Shown here: positions 42,158-50,417 of the stretch, piece by piece | How positions within the stretch are numbered: position 1 is the first letter of the stretch | Layout: each line of letters opens with the position of its first letter | From: Lachnospiraceae bacterium FE2018 | GTDB taxonomy: Bacteria > Bacillota > Clostridia > Lachnospirales > Lachnospiraceae | DNA length: 64,000 bases | NCBI GenBank assembly: GCA_000702845.1 | Contig: JNKK01000005.1 | Coordinates: 1-64,000, forward strand | Direction: 5' to 3' | Translations under genes and position numbers: made by a program | The notes under the pieces: model-generated | The model's input: the letters and a program-made list of their open reading frames with translations, nothing else | Told to the model about the DNA's origin: nothing | Database searches by the model: none

Positions 42158-43111
42158 TTATCTCTTATCCCTGTCCACGAATTTCAGCGCGATAACAGCT
42201 GCTGCCGCAAAAATCACCAGAAGCACCAGAAGTGCTGCCCAGTTAAATCCTACATTCTCCGCCGTGCTGACATACGCGTTGTTTGTGTGATAGGAACCGG
42301 ACCACTGAAGGAAGGCATCCCTGTACCCATTCTGCTCTGTATACACCAGAATTTCCTTCAGCGGCTTTTTCCCGAAGAGCTCAATGTCTTTAAACCCCAC
42401 CAGTGTATTCCACAGAGATACCATCGGAAGTTCATTGTATCTGCCGATCGCACACAGACTGTTCATTCCCCAGTGTGAGATCGTCACATATTTAACCTTA
42501 TCCGCGATACCCGAAAGCTGAAAGAATCCGCCCGAGAACACGAGCTGGAAAATCAGCAGAAACGGCATGACTGTCATTGCTGTCGTAGTTGTTCTGACAA
42601 TGCACGAGACCATAAGCGCCATCATGTCTGCCGCATAGGTCGTTATGAGAATTGTAATACCGGCATCCAGGATTCCCCACGGCATGAAAGTACCCTGAAC
42701 AGGAATCTTTACGCCGGCAATCTTCAGAATCAAAAGCGTGACCATTGTCTGCAGCAGACAGAGAATCAGCTGATAAAGCATATGCGCAGCCACATAGGAA
42801 GTGATATGCAGGCCTGCCCGGTGTTCCCGCTTAACGATATCTCTTTCCCGGCACACCACCTGAATAGAATTAAAAAACCCGTTCCAGACACATACACAGA
42901 CCAGTGCAAACGTTCCCATGTCTGTTCCCTCCTGAGTCACAAACATATTTGCACCGACCACAAATGTAACCACCGCTGCAATAATGGCGCCGATCGGAAG
43001 AACTTTCCAGTCGCTCTGATATACAAACATCCTCAAAAACTTTTTTAAATAGATGCCTGTCTGTGCGGCTCTTCCTTTGTAGCGCAGCGATTCCCCTCTG
43101 ATCTCTGTCAT
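42158..43111 (-). CDS. ABC-2-type transporter permease
   Basis: 317 aa with about six membrane spans: GAIIAAVVTFVVGANMFV near 45, TMVTLLILKIAG near 120, then several ending ALLVLLVIFAAAAVIALKF at the C-terminus. ABCG-like order. The start overlaps the ATPase stop by ATGA, so the two are translationally coupled. There is no signal for substrate type; ABC-2 pairs export lipids, peptides, polysaccharides or drugs. Confidence 0.8.
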   Translation of the reverse strand: MTEIRGESLRYKGRAAQTGIYLKKFLRMFVYQSDWKVLPIGAIIAAVVTFVVGANMFVTQEGTDMGTFALVCVCVWNGFFNSIQVVCRERDIVKREHRAGLHITSYVAAHMLYQLILCLLQTMVTLLILKIAGVKIPVQGTFMPWGILDAGITILITTYAADMMALMVSCIVRTTTTAMTVMPFLLIFQLVFSGGFFQLSGIADKVKYVTISHWGMNSLCAIGRYNELPMVSLWNTLVGFKDIELFGKKPLKEILVYTEQNGYRDAFLQWSGSYHTNNAYVSTAENVGFNWAALLVLLVIFAAAAVIALKFVDRDKR

Positions 43112-44463
43112 GAAGCAGCACCTTCTTTCTGTCCCGCAGCGAAGTCTGTGTATTTCTTAATCATTTCATCAGCACGTCCTTCTCCGCCTTCATCCTCACG
43201 ATTGATGCTCATGACTATGTCCTCCATGGTTTCTTTTCCGAAAAATGCCCGTGCTTCTTCCGGACTGCCGTAAAACGCCAGACGACCGACGCGGCCGGAA
43301 TCTCTTGCAAGCACAATCACCTTGTCGAACAGATCGATCACACGGTCCGGCGTGTGCGAAACAACAATCACGATCCGGCCTTCATCCGCAACCTGGCGCA
43401 GTTTGCGGAAGATTTCCCTGGCAATTGCACCGTCAAGACCGGAATCCGGCTCATCCAGAACGAACAGTTCAGGGTCTGTCACAAGTTCCATTGCAATCGA
43501 GATTCTGCGAAGCTGTCCGCCTGACTTTTTTTCCACCAGACCTTCGCTGCCGGCCGATAATCCCAGAAGATCCAGGACTTCCGCAATCTTGCTGCTGCTC
43601 TCTTCCTTCGTGATGTTTTTCGGCAGACGCATCTGCGCCGCATCGTCGATTGTCCGTATAACGGAATCCTTCCCCCGCATCAGATTTTTCTGCGGTACAA
43701 AACCGATCCGGTGTTTGACGCTGTCATAATCCCTGTAGACATCTGATCCATTCAGCAGTACGGATGCATCAGCCTTCTCATATCCCAGTATCGCATTGAT
43801 CAGAGTCGTTTTTCCTGCCCCGGAACCGCCCAGAAGCAGTACCATCGACTGATTCGGAATGTTGAGGCTGATATCTTTCAGAAGATACCGCTTCTTCCCA
43901 TATTCTTTTACAGTGCGCTCTCTTATATTGATGCTGAGTCCTTCGCTGCTTAATGCTTCCGGATGGCTCCTGGCTGTGCCGGGAATCTGTGCCGGTTTTG
44001 TTCCCGCCATCCAGCTTTCCTCCATCTGGATATCATCCCGCGGCTGATACTGCTTTCCGAATCCGATCAGCAGCAGCGGCAGCCAGTTTGCGATCAGAAA
44101 TAAGAGCAGCCACTGCTTCCTCAGGCCGAAAATCTCCAGAATCCGCAAAAAGATCCGGATCCTGTAAAGAAACAAATACAGAAACAGGATCAACACAGTC
44201 AGAGACAGTGCAGCATTGACCCGCCCCTTTGGAACCACACTCTTTGAGAGGGCTCCTAAAAGAAAGACCACATCCATAATGCCGCAGAATCTGCATTCTC
44301 TGTTTAATGCAATGGATCTGCCCAGCGCAAAAAAGCGAAGACCCGGGATCCATGCATCCCACGGTTTCTTCCAGCCGAGTTTTCCTGATATGCTCCGCAG
44401 CGCGGCCGAAAAGAGCAGCCATTCAAATAAAACAGTCACAATTGTTGTCCAGTGCAGCTGCAT
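43108..44463 (-). CDS. ABC exporter ATPase with N-terminal membrane domain
   Basis: 451 aa. The first ~145 residues hold three or four hydrophobic helices, unusual for an ABC ATPase; a linker follows, then a nucleotide-binding domain: Walker A GGSGAGKTT, Q-loop FVPQKN, signature KSGGQLRR (variant of LSGGQ), Walker B LFVLDEPDSGLD, H-loop VSHTPD. ABCG-subfamily pattern (GGQ-R-R-SIAxEL). GGAGG before ATG at 44463. Co-directional with the ABC-2 permease, so the pair forms a half-transporter-like exporter. The N-terminal membrane segment may supply extra spans. Confidence 0.85.
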   Translation of the reverse strand: MQLHWTTIVTVLFEWLLFSAALRSISGKLGWKKPWDAWIPGLRFFALGRSIALNRECRFCGIMDVVFLLGALSKSVVPKGRVNAALSLTVLILFLYLFLYRIRIFLRILEIFGLRKQWLLLFLIANWLPLLLIGFGKQYQPRDDIQMEESWMAGTKPAQIPGTARSHPEALSSEGLSINIRERTVKEYGKKRYLLKDISLNIPNQSMVLLLGGSGAGKTTLINAILGYEKADASVLLNGSDVYRDYDSVKHRIGFVPQKNLMRGKDSVIRTIDDAAQMRLPKNITKEESSSKIAEVLDLLGLSAGSEGLVEKKSGGQLRRISIAMELVTDPELFVLDEPDSGLDGAIAREIFRKLRQVADEGRIVIVVSHTPDRVIDLFDKVIVLARDSGRVGRLAFYGSPEEARAFFGKETMEDIVMSINREDEGGEGRADEMIKKYTDFAAGQKEGAAS

Positions 44464-44588
44464 TTTTCATCCTCCAACTTTTCCGGCATCCCGAAATCTT
44501 CTAACCGCTCCTCTAAGGATCTGCCCGCTTCCTTAAAGCTTTTCAAAGCACTTTAACACACTTACATTTTTATCGTTTTTGCAAGACC

Positions 44589-44617
44589 ATTATACCCCAT
44601 TTAACACAACGTTAGAA
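44589..44617 (-). promoter_or_regulatory. Candidate promoter of the ABC exporter operon
   Basis: Minus strand TTCTAA (44612-44617), 17-bp spacer, perfect TATAAT (44589-44594). The -35 is weak. Confidence 0.4.
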
Positions 44618-44654
44618 GACGTCTTGCCGATTAATGTGCGGACATTATAAAACA

Positions 44655-44694
44655 AGCCGCGTTCCTTAGACTGTTTCGTCCATGAAACGCGGCT
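44655..44694 (-). terminator. Terminator of the nicotinate phosphoribosyltransferase gene
   Basis: 9-bp stem AGCCGCGTT (44655-44663) / AACGCGGCT (44686-44694); minus-strand tail TTGTTTTATAA. Located 33 nt after the stop. Confidence 0.78.
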
Positions 44695-44726
44695 GCTTTA
44701 TTCTTTCAGGGATTGTTTCATCGCAC

Positions 44727-45950
44727 TTAAACTCTGAGCGAATTATCCCCTGTATGATTTTCCATTCTCCAGTCAATACATCTCTGAAGATAATGAACAT
44801 AGGCCGGATTTTTACACATTCCCTTTCCTCTTGTATCGGAGATTTTCGCAACGTCCATTCCGTTGCAGAGGGTTGTTTTCATAACGATGTTCAGGGCGGG
44901 AACATCCGTGTCATTGGCGATATATGTGCCGATTCCGAACGCAACCTTTGCCCTTCCCTGAAAATACTTCTTGATCCGGTCTGCTTTTTCAAAGTTCAGG
45001 CTGTCACTGAACAACAGCGTCTTGCTCTTTGGATCGATCTCAAGCAGATTATAGTGATCAATCATCTTGTCGCCCCATTCACACGGATCGCCGCTGTCAT
45101 GTCTGACTCCGCTGAAAAGCGTGGCGAAGGTCAGCTGGAAATCCTGCAGGAAACAGTCCGTTGTAATGCAGTCAGTCAGAGCAATTCCGTTTAACACGCC
45201 GTATTCCCTGACCCATGCATCCAGCGCATACCAGTTTGAATAGGAGGGGTTGTGCTTATGATTGCCCTGGCCCACACACATGATCCATTCATGTGCCATC
45301 GTACCAACCGGAACGAGTCCGAACTTCTTGGCCAGATACACGTTGGACGTACCTACAAAGACGGAGTCCGGATATTTATGCTCACTCAGAGACTTAACCG
45401 CAAGCGCCTGCGCTTCTCCTGACAGTCTGCGCCTTAATCCGAATTCTGAGAAAGATCCGATATTGATCTCACCGCTTTCCAGCTTCTGAATCTTTTCCTC
45501 CAGTCGTTTCTTAAAACTGTCAAACAGTTTGTCATAGTCATATGCCATACGGAAGTAAACTTCATTGACAATGGCCAGGACAGGAATCTCATACATCGAA
45601 GTGTTCAGCCAGGTACCACGGGTCTCTATGGAAAGCCCGCAGTCACTATCCGTGCTGATTGAGAAATCTTCGAAATGCGGTGCCCAGAGCCGCAGGAAAT
45701 CACAGTAGGAACCTTTGATCCATTTGATCTGATCAAGGTATTCAAGTTCTTCTTTCGTAAAACGGAGATCGCAGTACATACGGATTTGCCGTATGATCTC
45801 ATCCACCATTTCCTGTGTGAAATGTACGTCTTTGTTCCTGCACTTAAATGTCCAGGTTGTCTTGTAACCGCTGTACTGATGATAAATAGCCTGGCCCATC
45901 GAAAACTTATAGGCGTCTGTTTCAAGTAAGCTGTTAATAATCGGTTCCAT
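44727..45950 (-). CDS. pncB: Nicotinate phosphoribosyltransferase
   Basis: 407 aa, single-domain-type NAPRTase of NAD salvage: nicotinate plus PRPP (ATP) to nicotinate mononucleotide. Opening MEPIINSLLETDAYKFSMGQ and later FKCRNKD, SIETRGTWLNTSMYEIPVLA, the His-containing GTMAHEWIMC and GVRHDSGDPCEWGDKM are all family signatures. Ribosome site AAAGAAG, weak. The upstream region holds a 12-mer ACTGTTTACAGT (46019-46030) with 5-bp arms, a possible regulator site. Preceded on the same strand by the VWA protein gene with a 160-nt gap. Confidence 0.93.
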   Translation of the reverse strand: MEPIINSLLETDAYKFSMGQAIYHQYSGYKTTWTFKCRNKDVHFTQEMVDEIIRQIRMYCDLRFTKEELEYLDQIKWIKGSYCDFLRLWAPHFEDFSISTDSDCGLSIETRGTWLNTSMYEIPVLAIVNEVYFRMAYDYDKLFDSFKKRLEEKIQKLESGEINIGSFSEFGLRRRLSGEAQALAVKSLSEHKYPDSVFVGTSNVYLAKKFGLVPVGTMAHEWIMCVGQGNHKHNPSYSNWYALDAWVREYGVLNGIALTDCITTDCFLQDFQLTFATLFSGVRHDSGDPCEWGDKMIDHYNLLEIDPKSKTLLFSDSLNFEKADRIKKYFQGRAKVAFGIGTYIANDTDVPALNIVMKTTLCNGMDVAKISDTRGKGMCKNPAYVHYLQRCIDWRMENHTGDNSLRV

Positions 45951-46110
45951 AATTCATTCTTCTTTCTAAAACTTATTTGTCTGATTTCCGGTGAATATAC
46001 TTCAAGTCTGTTTATACGACTGTTTACAGTTTAACATTCTATCGCGGAATAATCTATTAAAATCTTTTTGATTCATTCATATTCATGGAACCGCCGGCTG
46101 AACTGAATTT

Positions 46111-46785
46111 TTATTTTCTGTGGCGCTTTTTGTAATCCTGACGGATCGGTTCTAAAACAGATTCATCATCGAGCGCCTCAGACATCATTGCTGCAGACGG
46201 AGCACTTCTCGCATAACGAACTGCTTTTTCCATTACTTCAAAATTGAGCTGCGTTCCCTTACTGTCATGTTCATACCTCACAGCACGGTTTGCATCGATT
46301 CCGAATCTTCCGGCAACAGAAATCGCATCAATATTGGCTCCGAGAAACAGAAACTCCCAGTGATATTTCTCTTTCTGGTGTTCAATCATGCGCCGGATCT
46401 TTTCATAGCTGTAGACGCGGCTGGCATTTTCCATGCCGTCTGTCGTGATGATAAACAATGTCTTCTCCGGAACATCTTCCTCACGGGCATATTTGTGAAC
46501 GTTTCCGATGTGATGGATCGCACCTCCGATTGCGTCCAGCAGTGCCGTACATCCACGGACATAATACTGTCTGTCGTTCATTGGCTCTACTTTCCGGATA
46601 TCCACCCGGTCATAGATCACTTCTGTCCTGTCATCAAACAAAACAACTGAGACATAGGCCTCTCCCGCTTCTTTCTTCTGCTTCTCAATCATGCTGTTGA
46701 ATCCGCCGATTGTATCCGCCTCAAGTCCGCTCATGGAACCGCTCCGGTCAAGAATCATAACCAGCTCTGTTAATCCCTTTTTCAT
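46111..46785 (-). CDS. VWA-domain protein
   Basis: 224-aa von Willebrand factor A protein consisting of the VWA domain alone. MIDAS metal site: DRSGSMSG (Asp13, Ser15, Ser17), then TTDGMENAS supplies the distal Thr/Asp. No signal peptide, so cytoplasmic. TerY-like or standalone VWA of the sort that forms ring or chaperone partners, but no tellurite or MoxR partner is nearby. Start placed at 46785, preceded by GGGAGGTCAAA; an upstream ATG would add 47 unlikely residues overlapping the intergenic leader. Confidence 0.83.
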   Translation of the reverse strand: MKKGLTELVMILDRSGSMSGLEADTIGGFNSMIEKQKKEAGEAYVSVVLFDDRTEVIYDRVDIRKVEPMNDRQYYVRGCTALLDAIGGAIHHIGNVHKYAREEDVPEKTLFIITTDGMENASRVYSYEKIRRMIEHQKEKYHWEFLFLGANIDAISVAGRFGIDANRAVRYEHDSKGTQLNFEVMEKAVRYARSAPSAAMMSEALDDESVLEPIRQDYKKRHRK

Positions 46786-47033
46786 TTTGACCTCCCTTTC
46801 CGCCGCATTCGCGGCCCTGCTTTTTTCTTGTTGTGAGATCAGTATAGCAGGTCGAAAACGAAAAACGGTCGCCTGGGAGGCGACCTGAATTTCCGGAATC
46901 AATTCGTCATTTTTCTTTGATAACATACGGTTTTCCTATGTTTCATTTGACGCTTTATCTCATATAATAAACTTAACTTAAACAGAACCCCGGCAGCTGA
47001 GCCGGACTACCAAATCACAGGAGACAAAACAAT

Positions 47034-47063
47034 ATGACATCTCGAATGAACCGTTTCATATAA
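47034..47063 (+). CDS. Nine-codon leader ORF upstream of small gene
   Basis: ATG preceded by CAGGAGACAAAACAAT; encodes MTSRMNRFI then TAA. It sits between a CCGGC/GCCGG hairpin and the stem-loop at 47065-47100. Possible leader peptide for translational or attenuation control of the following gene; could be chance. Confidence 0.3.
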   Translation: MTSRMNRFI

Positions 47064-47064
47064 A

Positions 47065-47100
47065 CACCGTGCGGGATCATCTCTTATCTTCCGCACCGTG
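47065..47100 (+). promoter_or_regulatory. Stem-loop directly before the small gene's ribosome site
   Basis: CACCGTGCGG (47065-47074) pairs with CCGCACCGTG (47091-47100), 10 bp with one mismatch, loop of about 16 nt. The ribosome site AAAGGAGG starts right after it, so stem stability could gate translation. Confidence 0.5.
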
Positions 47101-47115
47101 AAAGGAGGAAAGATC

Positions 47116-47274
47116 ATGAGATTATACAGCATGTTCACCCGCATTGGCAGGGAATGTCACATCACAAAAGAAATAAACGGATATGGCTTTATCGATCAAT
47201 ATGAATACCGCATCTTCCACACTGAGATGGAAGCCGTTGAGCGCGCCAGATCTCTCGGATACAAATTCCCGTAA
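47116..47274 (+). CDS. Small uncharacterised protein, 52 aa
   Basis: MRLYSMFTRIGRECHITKEI is followed by an acidic/aromatic core ending ERARSLGYKFP. A near-ideal AAAGGAGG lies 8 nt upstream, and a strong terminator at 47361 follows, so this is a genuine monocistronic small gene. No membrane span and no recognisable family; the composition suggests a soluble compact protein or an interaction partner. It lies divergent from the VWA gene with a long structured leader. Function unknown. Confidence 0.7.
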   Translation: MRLYSMFTRIGRECHITKEINGYGFIDQYEYRIFHTEMEAVERARSLGYKFP

Positions 47275-47360
47275 GTACCGGAGTTCCCTGCGGGCCTGAT
47301 TCTGAAAGACATCTGCTGAGATCATAATCACAGCACATCCTCCCGTGCTTCGTACAAAAG

Positions 47361-47389
47361 AAGGCGGCAGCATTTTTTGCTGCCGCCTT
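47361..47389 (+). terminator. Terminator of the 52-aa gene
   Basis: 12-bp perfect stem AAGGCGGCAGCA / TGCTGCCGCCTT, 5-T loop, tail ACAATTTTTTG. Confidence 0.88.
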
Positions 47390-47512
47390 ACAATTTTTTG
47401 TGATCACACAATAACAGAAGAAGTCTAACAGATGTCCAATATGAAAAAAGATGTTACAATAAACGTATCGTACCCATATATGTATGCCCATGAAGCAGGA
47501 ATTGAAGGTATT

Positions 47513-48523
47513 ATGAATCGTTTGCACTATCCCGACATCCTTTTCCGAACCATTCGAAAACAGTTGTGCTGTTTTCTGCTGATCCTGATATCTGTATGTT
47601 CTCCTTTCACCTCAAGAGCACAAAATGTACAGGCTGCTGCGCCTCTGTTGACTGTCACGGCACTTGATTTCGGATCAGAACGCGTCGCCGGAGGCGAATC
47701 TGTTCTGGTGTCCTCCGGCAGCTCTTATCTCCTTATGGATACCGCCAACAATGATGATACCAATAAAGTCATTCGCTATCTGAAATCTCACCACATCCGG
47801 AAACTGAGTCTGTACCTGTCTCACTGGCATGAAGATCATTTCTTTTATTTGTGGTACATCATGGATGATCCTTATTTCACAGTGAAACATTTATATCTGC
47901 CTAAAACAAACGTTCTGAAAAAGTACGCCGGCAAATCAAACCACTCTCAACCATGGTACGAAAATGCCCGGCGCTGCTGGTACGGGATCCCTTCTGCCGG
48001 CCTCTATGGCGCGAAAGAAATAATCAAAAAGGCAAAAAAAGAGAAGATACCTGTCACATATTTAAAAAAGGGATCTTCCTTCACAATCGGAAAAGCCAGG
48101 GCAGAAGTTCTCTGGAACAGAGGTGCAGGCAGCCGGTCCGACGGATTCTGGGATTATCTGAATGAATCCTCACTGGTTACAAAGATTACCGCAAGCGATA
48201 TGTCCTTCCTGACCGCAGGTGATGTCTCCCGAAAAACACTCAAACAAATAGACAAAAAACAGATCAGCCTGCAGGCTGATCTGTATAAGCTGTCCCATCA
48301 CGGAAATGGTGATACGGCTGCCACGATCCGGATGATCCGGCCATCCTGTGCGTTTTATGCCGACAGCACCGAAAAGAAAGGAAAAGCACACCGGACCCGG
48401 AGCCGCCGTAAAATCGCCGGGATGACGCATCTGTACAGCGTGCGGAAAAACGGAACCGTAACATTCCGGCTGTACGGGAAGCATGCGCATACGCCGATCC
48501 GTGTTTCTATCATTCCTCGATAA
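47513..48523 (+). CDS. Secreted/anchored ComEC-like metallo-beta-lactamase protein
   Basis: 336 aa from the chosen ATG at 47513 (GAAGGT upstream; earlier in-frame ATGs at 47432 and 47441 lack a good site). N-terminal hydrophobic segment CCFLLILISVCSPF then TSRAQ, a signal peptide or anchor. The MBL fold follows: metal motif LSHWHEDH, later FLTAGDVS and KLSHHGNGD, the same order as the C-terminal domain of ComEC. So it looks like an extracellular MBL hydrolase derived from the ComEC domain. Such free-standing proteins occur in Clostridia; substrate unknown. Its stop overlaps the DegV gene's stop by 14 nt (convergent). Confidence 0.78.
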   Translation: MNRLHYPDILFRTIRKQLCCFLLILISVCSPFTSRAQNVQAAAPLLTVTALDFGSERVAGGESVLVSSGSSYLLMDTANNDDTNKVIRYLKSHHIRKLSLYLSHWHEDHFFYLWYIMDDPYFTVKHLYLPKTNVLKKYAGKSNHSQPWYENARRCWYGIPSAGLYGAKEIIKKAKKEKIPVTYLKKGSSFTIGKARAEVLWNRGAGSRSDGFWDYLNESSLVTKITASDMSFLTAGDVSRKTLKQIDKKQISLQADLYKLSHHGNGDTAATIRMIRPSCAFYADSTEKKGKAHRTRSRRKIAGMTHLYSVRKNGTVTFRLYGKHAHTPIRVSIIPR

Positions 48524-49388
48524 ACAATACTCCCAGACAGCCCGGGCCGCAGTGAGATGAAATTGTCGCGCCTGCATCGGCGCGGTGAATCTCCCTGCAT
48601 CCGCTCAGCTCTCTGATCATTTCCTCCAGTTCTGACAGAAGTGCAGTGTCAATCTCCCCGGAATCTGTCAGGAAGATATGTGCCGGACGTATCTTTTTTC
48701 CTGTAAGCCGTTCCGTAATATATTTCCGATAGACCCCCGGCATCTTTCCCCGGTACTTATTGCAGACAACCAGCTTTCCGTCCTGCATTTCCAGCGCCGG
48801 TCTGATTTTGAGAAGATTGGCACCAAGCGCAGTAACACCCTTACACCTGCCGCCCTTCCACATAAATTCAAGTGTTTCCAGTACAAAACTGGTCGATACC
48901 TTGCTCTTTAATGTATTCAGATGCGCTGCAATTTCTTCCGCGCACATTCCCCTGTCGCGGCATTCTGCACCTTCAATGGCAAGCAGGGCGATTCCCGAAG
49001 AAAGCATCCGGCTGTCCACTACATGCACATCTTCGAGTGATTCAGCTGCCAGACGTGCAACATTGCATATGTTCGAAAGTTCTGAACTTATATCAAGATG
49101 AACAATCTCGCATCCCTCCTGCAGAATTTCCCCGAAAAAATCAAGAAATGCATCGATACCCGGGGCCGCTGTCTGTGGCAATATCCCGTCCGCATGATAA
49201 CGCGCGTAGATATCATCTCGGGTAAATCCCACACCGTCCAGATAACTTTCTTCTCCGAGTGTAACTGTGAGCGGAATAATCCGGATCTGAAAGCGCTCCT
49301 GCAATTCCCGGGAAATATCCGCTGTACTGTCTGTCGTAATGACTACCGGTTTCTTTTTCTGATCTTTCATTGCGTTCATATCTTTCAT
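48510..49388 (-). CDS. DegV-family fatty-acid-binding protein
   Basis: About 293 aa. VVITTDSTADIS, QTAAPGIDAFLDFF and the SSELSNICNVARLAAES stretch mark the DegV fold, which binds a fatty acid; some members hand acyl groups to FakA kinase. Start uncertain: ATG at 49403, 49388, 49379 and 49370 are all in frame, none with a strong ribosome site; 49388 is a compromise. Standalone gene on the minus strand, convergent with the MBL gene with overlapping stops and no space for a terminator between. Confidence 0.85.
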   Translation of the reverse strand: MKDMNAMKDQKKKPVVITTDSTADISRELQERFQIRIIPLTVTLGEESYLDGVGFTRDDIYARYHADGILPQTAAPGIDAFLDFFGEILQEGCEIVHLDISSELSNICNVARLAAESLEDVHVVDSRMLSSGIALLAIEGAECRDRGMCAEEIAAHLNTLKSKVSTSFVLETLEFMWKGGRCKGVTALGANLLKIRPALEMQDGKLVVCNKYRGKMPGVYRKYITERLTGKKIRPAHIFLTDSGEIDTALLSELEEMIRELSGCREIHRADAGATISSHCGPGCLGVLFIEE

Positions 49389-49473
49389 GTCTGATAGTAT
49401 CATTTCCAGGTCAACTATATAAACTATACTATATTTTCGAAAAAGATGCATCACCCGATATACAGCAGCTGAA

Positions 49474-49507
49474 AAAGAGCCTGGACTTTTATAAGTCACG
49501 GCTCTTT
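49474..49507 (-). terminator. Terminator of the FNT channel (asr operon end)
   Basis: Stem AAAGAGCC (49474-49481) / GGCTCTTT (49500-49507) with inner GACTT/AAGTC pairing; minus-strand tail TTTTTC. Confidence 0.82.
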
Positions 49508-49563
49508 CTATCTCATACCAGGTGAAATTTCAGAATCAGATCCCCCGGGAAACAAAAATGATA

Positions 49564-50325
49564 TCAGTCACGTTTCGATGCTGCAAAGTACGGCAGCGCA
49601 ACAAATACGATTCCCCCGATCATATTTCCTGCTGTGACCAGAATCAGATTGTACCAGTACCCGCCGATCGTAACAGCCTGTCCTGCCGGATTGAGCAGCG
49701 CCTCGGTCAACAATGTCATGTTTGCGATACTGTGCTCAAAACCTGTCGTAATGAAAGCAAACAGACACCAGAAAATCATAATCAGCTTACCCGATTCGCT
49801 TTTTAATTTTGTTCCGCACCAGACGGCCAGACAAACAAGAAAGTTACAGAGAAGACCCCGTGTAATCAGCTGAATGGGACCGGCTGTCATTTTGGCGAAT
49901 GCCCCTGCCGCCATAAATTCACCGACTGCACCTGCACCAAGGCCGGTCAGGTGATAGATAACCGCCAGCACAGCCGATCCGGCCAGATTGCCGATCCAGC
50001 AGACAACCCAGAGTTTTACCGCGTCTCCTGCACTGATCTTTTTTTCAAGTATTCCGGCTGTCATCACCAGATTATTTCCGGTGAACAGCTCGGCACCTGC
50101 CATCACGACCAGGCTCAGAGCGACGCCAAAGGCCGCGCCCATAACAATTTTTGTCGCCGGTGCACCCGCAAGCACTCCGCCTATGGTGTTGGTCAGAAGG
50201 ACCCCGAAGCCGATGTATATGCCGGCAAGCATGGACATTAAAAAATAGCCGACAGGATTTTTACGCAAAAAACCTGTTTTGACAGCAGCAGCATTTGCGA
50301 CTGCCTGGAATTCTTCAGAAAACAT
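49564..50325 (-). CDS. FNT-family channel, probable hydrosulfide channel
   Basis: 253 aa formate/nitrite transporter fold with six spans. Family features: GAELFTGNN, GNLAGS, LLCNFLVCLAVW, and FEHSIANMTLL near residue 205. GGAGG before ATG at 50325 (an ATG 21 codons upstream lacks a site). It follows asrC by 92 nt on the same strand. In Clostridioides difficile an FNT gene next to asrABC encodes a hydrosulfide (HS-) channel, so export of the sulfide made by AsrABC is the likeliest role here; formate or nitrite transport is the alternative. Confidence 0.85.
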   Translation of the reverse strand: MFSEEFQAVANAAAVKTGFLRKNPVGYFLMSMLAGIYIGFGVLLTNTIGGVLAGAPATKIVMGAAFGVALSLVVMAGAELFTGNNLVMTAGILEKKISAGDAVKLWVVCWIGNLAGSAVLAVIYHLTGLGAGAVGEFMAAGAFAKMTAGPIQLITRGLLCNFLVCLAVWCGTKLKSESGKLIMIFWCLFAFITTGFEHSIANMTLLTEALLNPAGQAVTIGGYWYNLILVTAGNMIGGIVFVALPYFAASKRD

Positions 50326-50417
50326 AACAGTTCCTCCATGGTGTTCTTTAAATGTTAAGTCCCAGGCGGACGCTGCCGCCTGAGACATCCATTATATCAC
50401 ACTTGTATTTTCCTTTG

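Noticed and set aside
46975-47110. Known riboswitch class in the small-gene leader
   Set aside because: I could not match it to c-di-GMP, SAM, preQ1, fluoride or glycine motifs; kept only as an unassigned structured leader.
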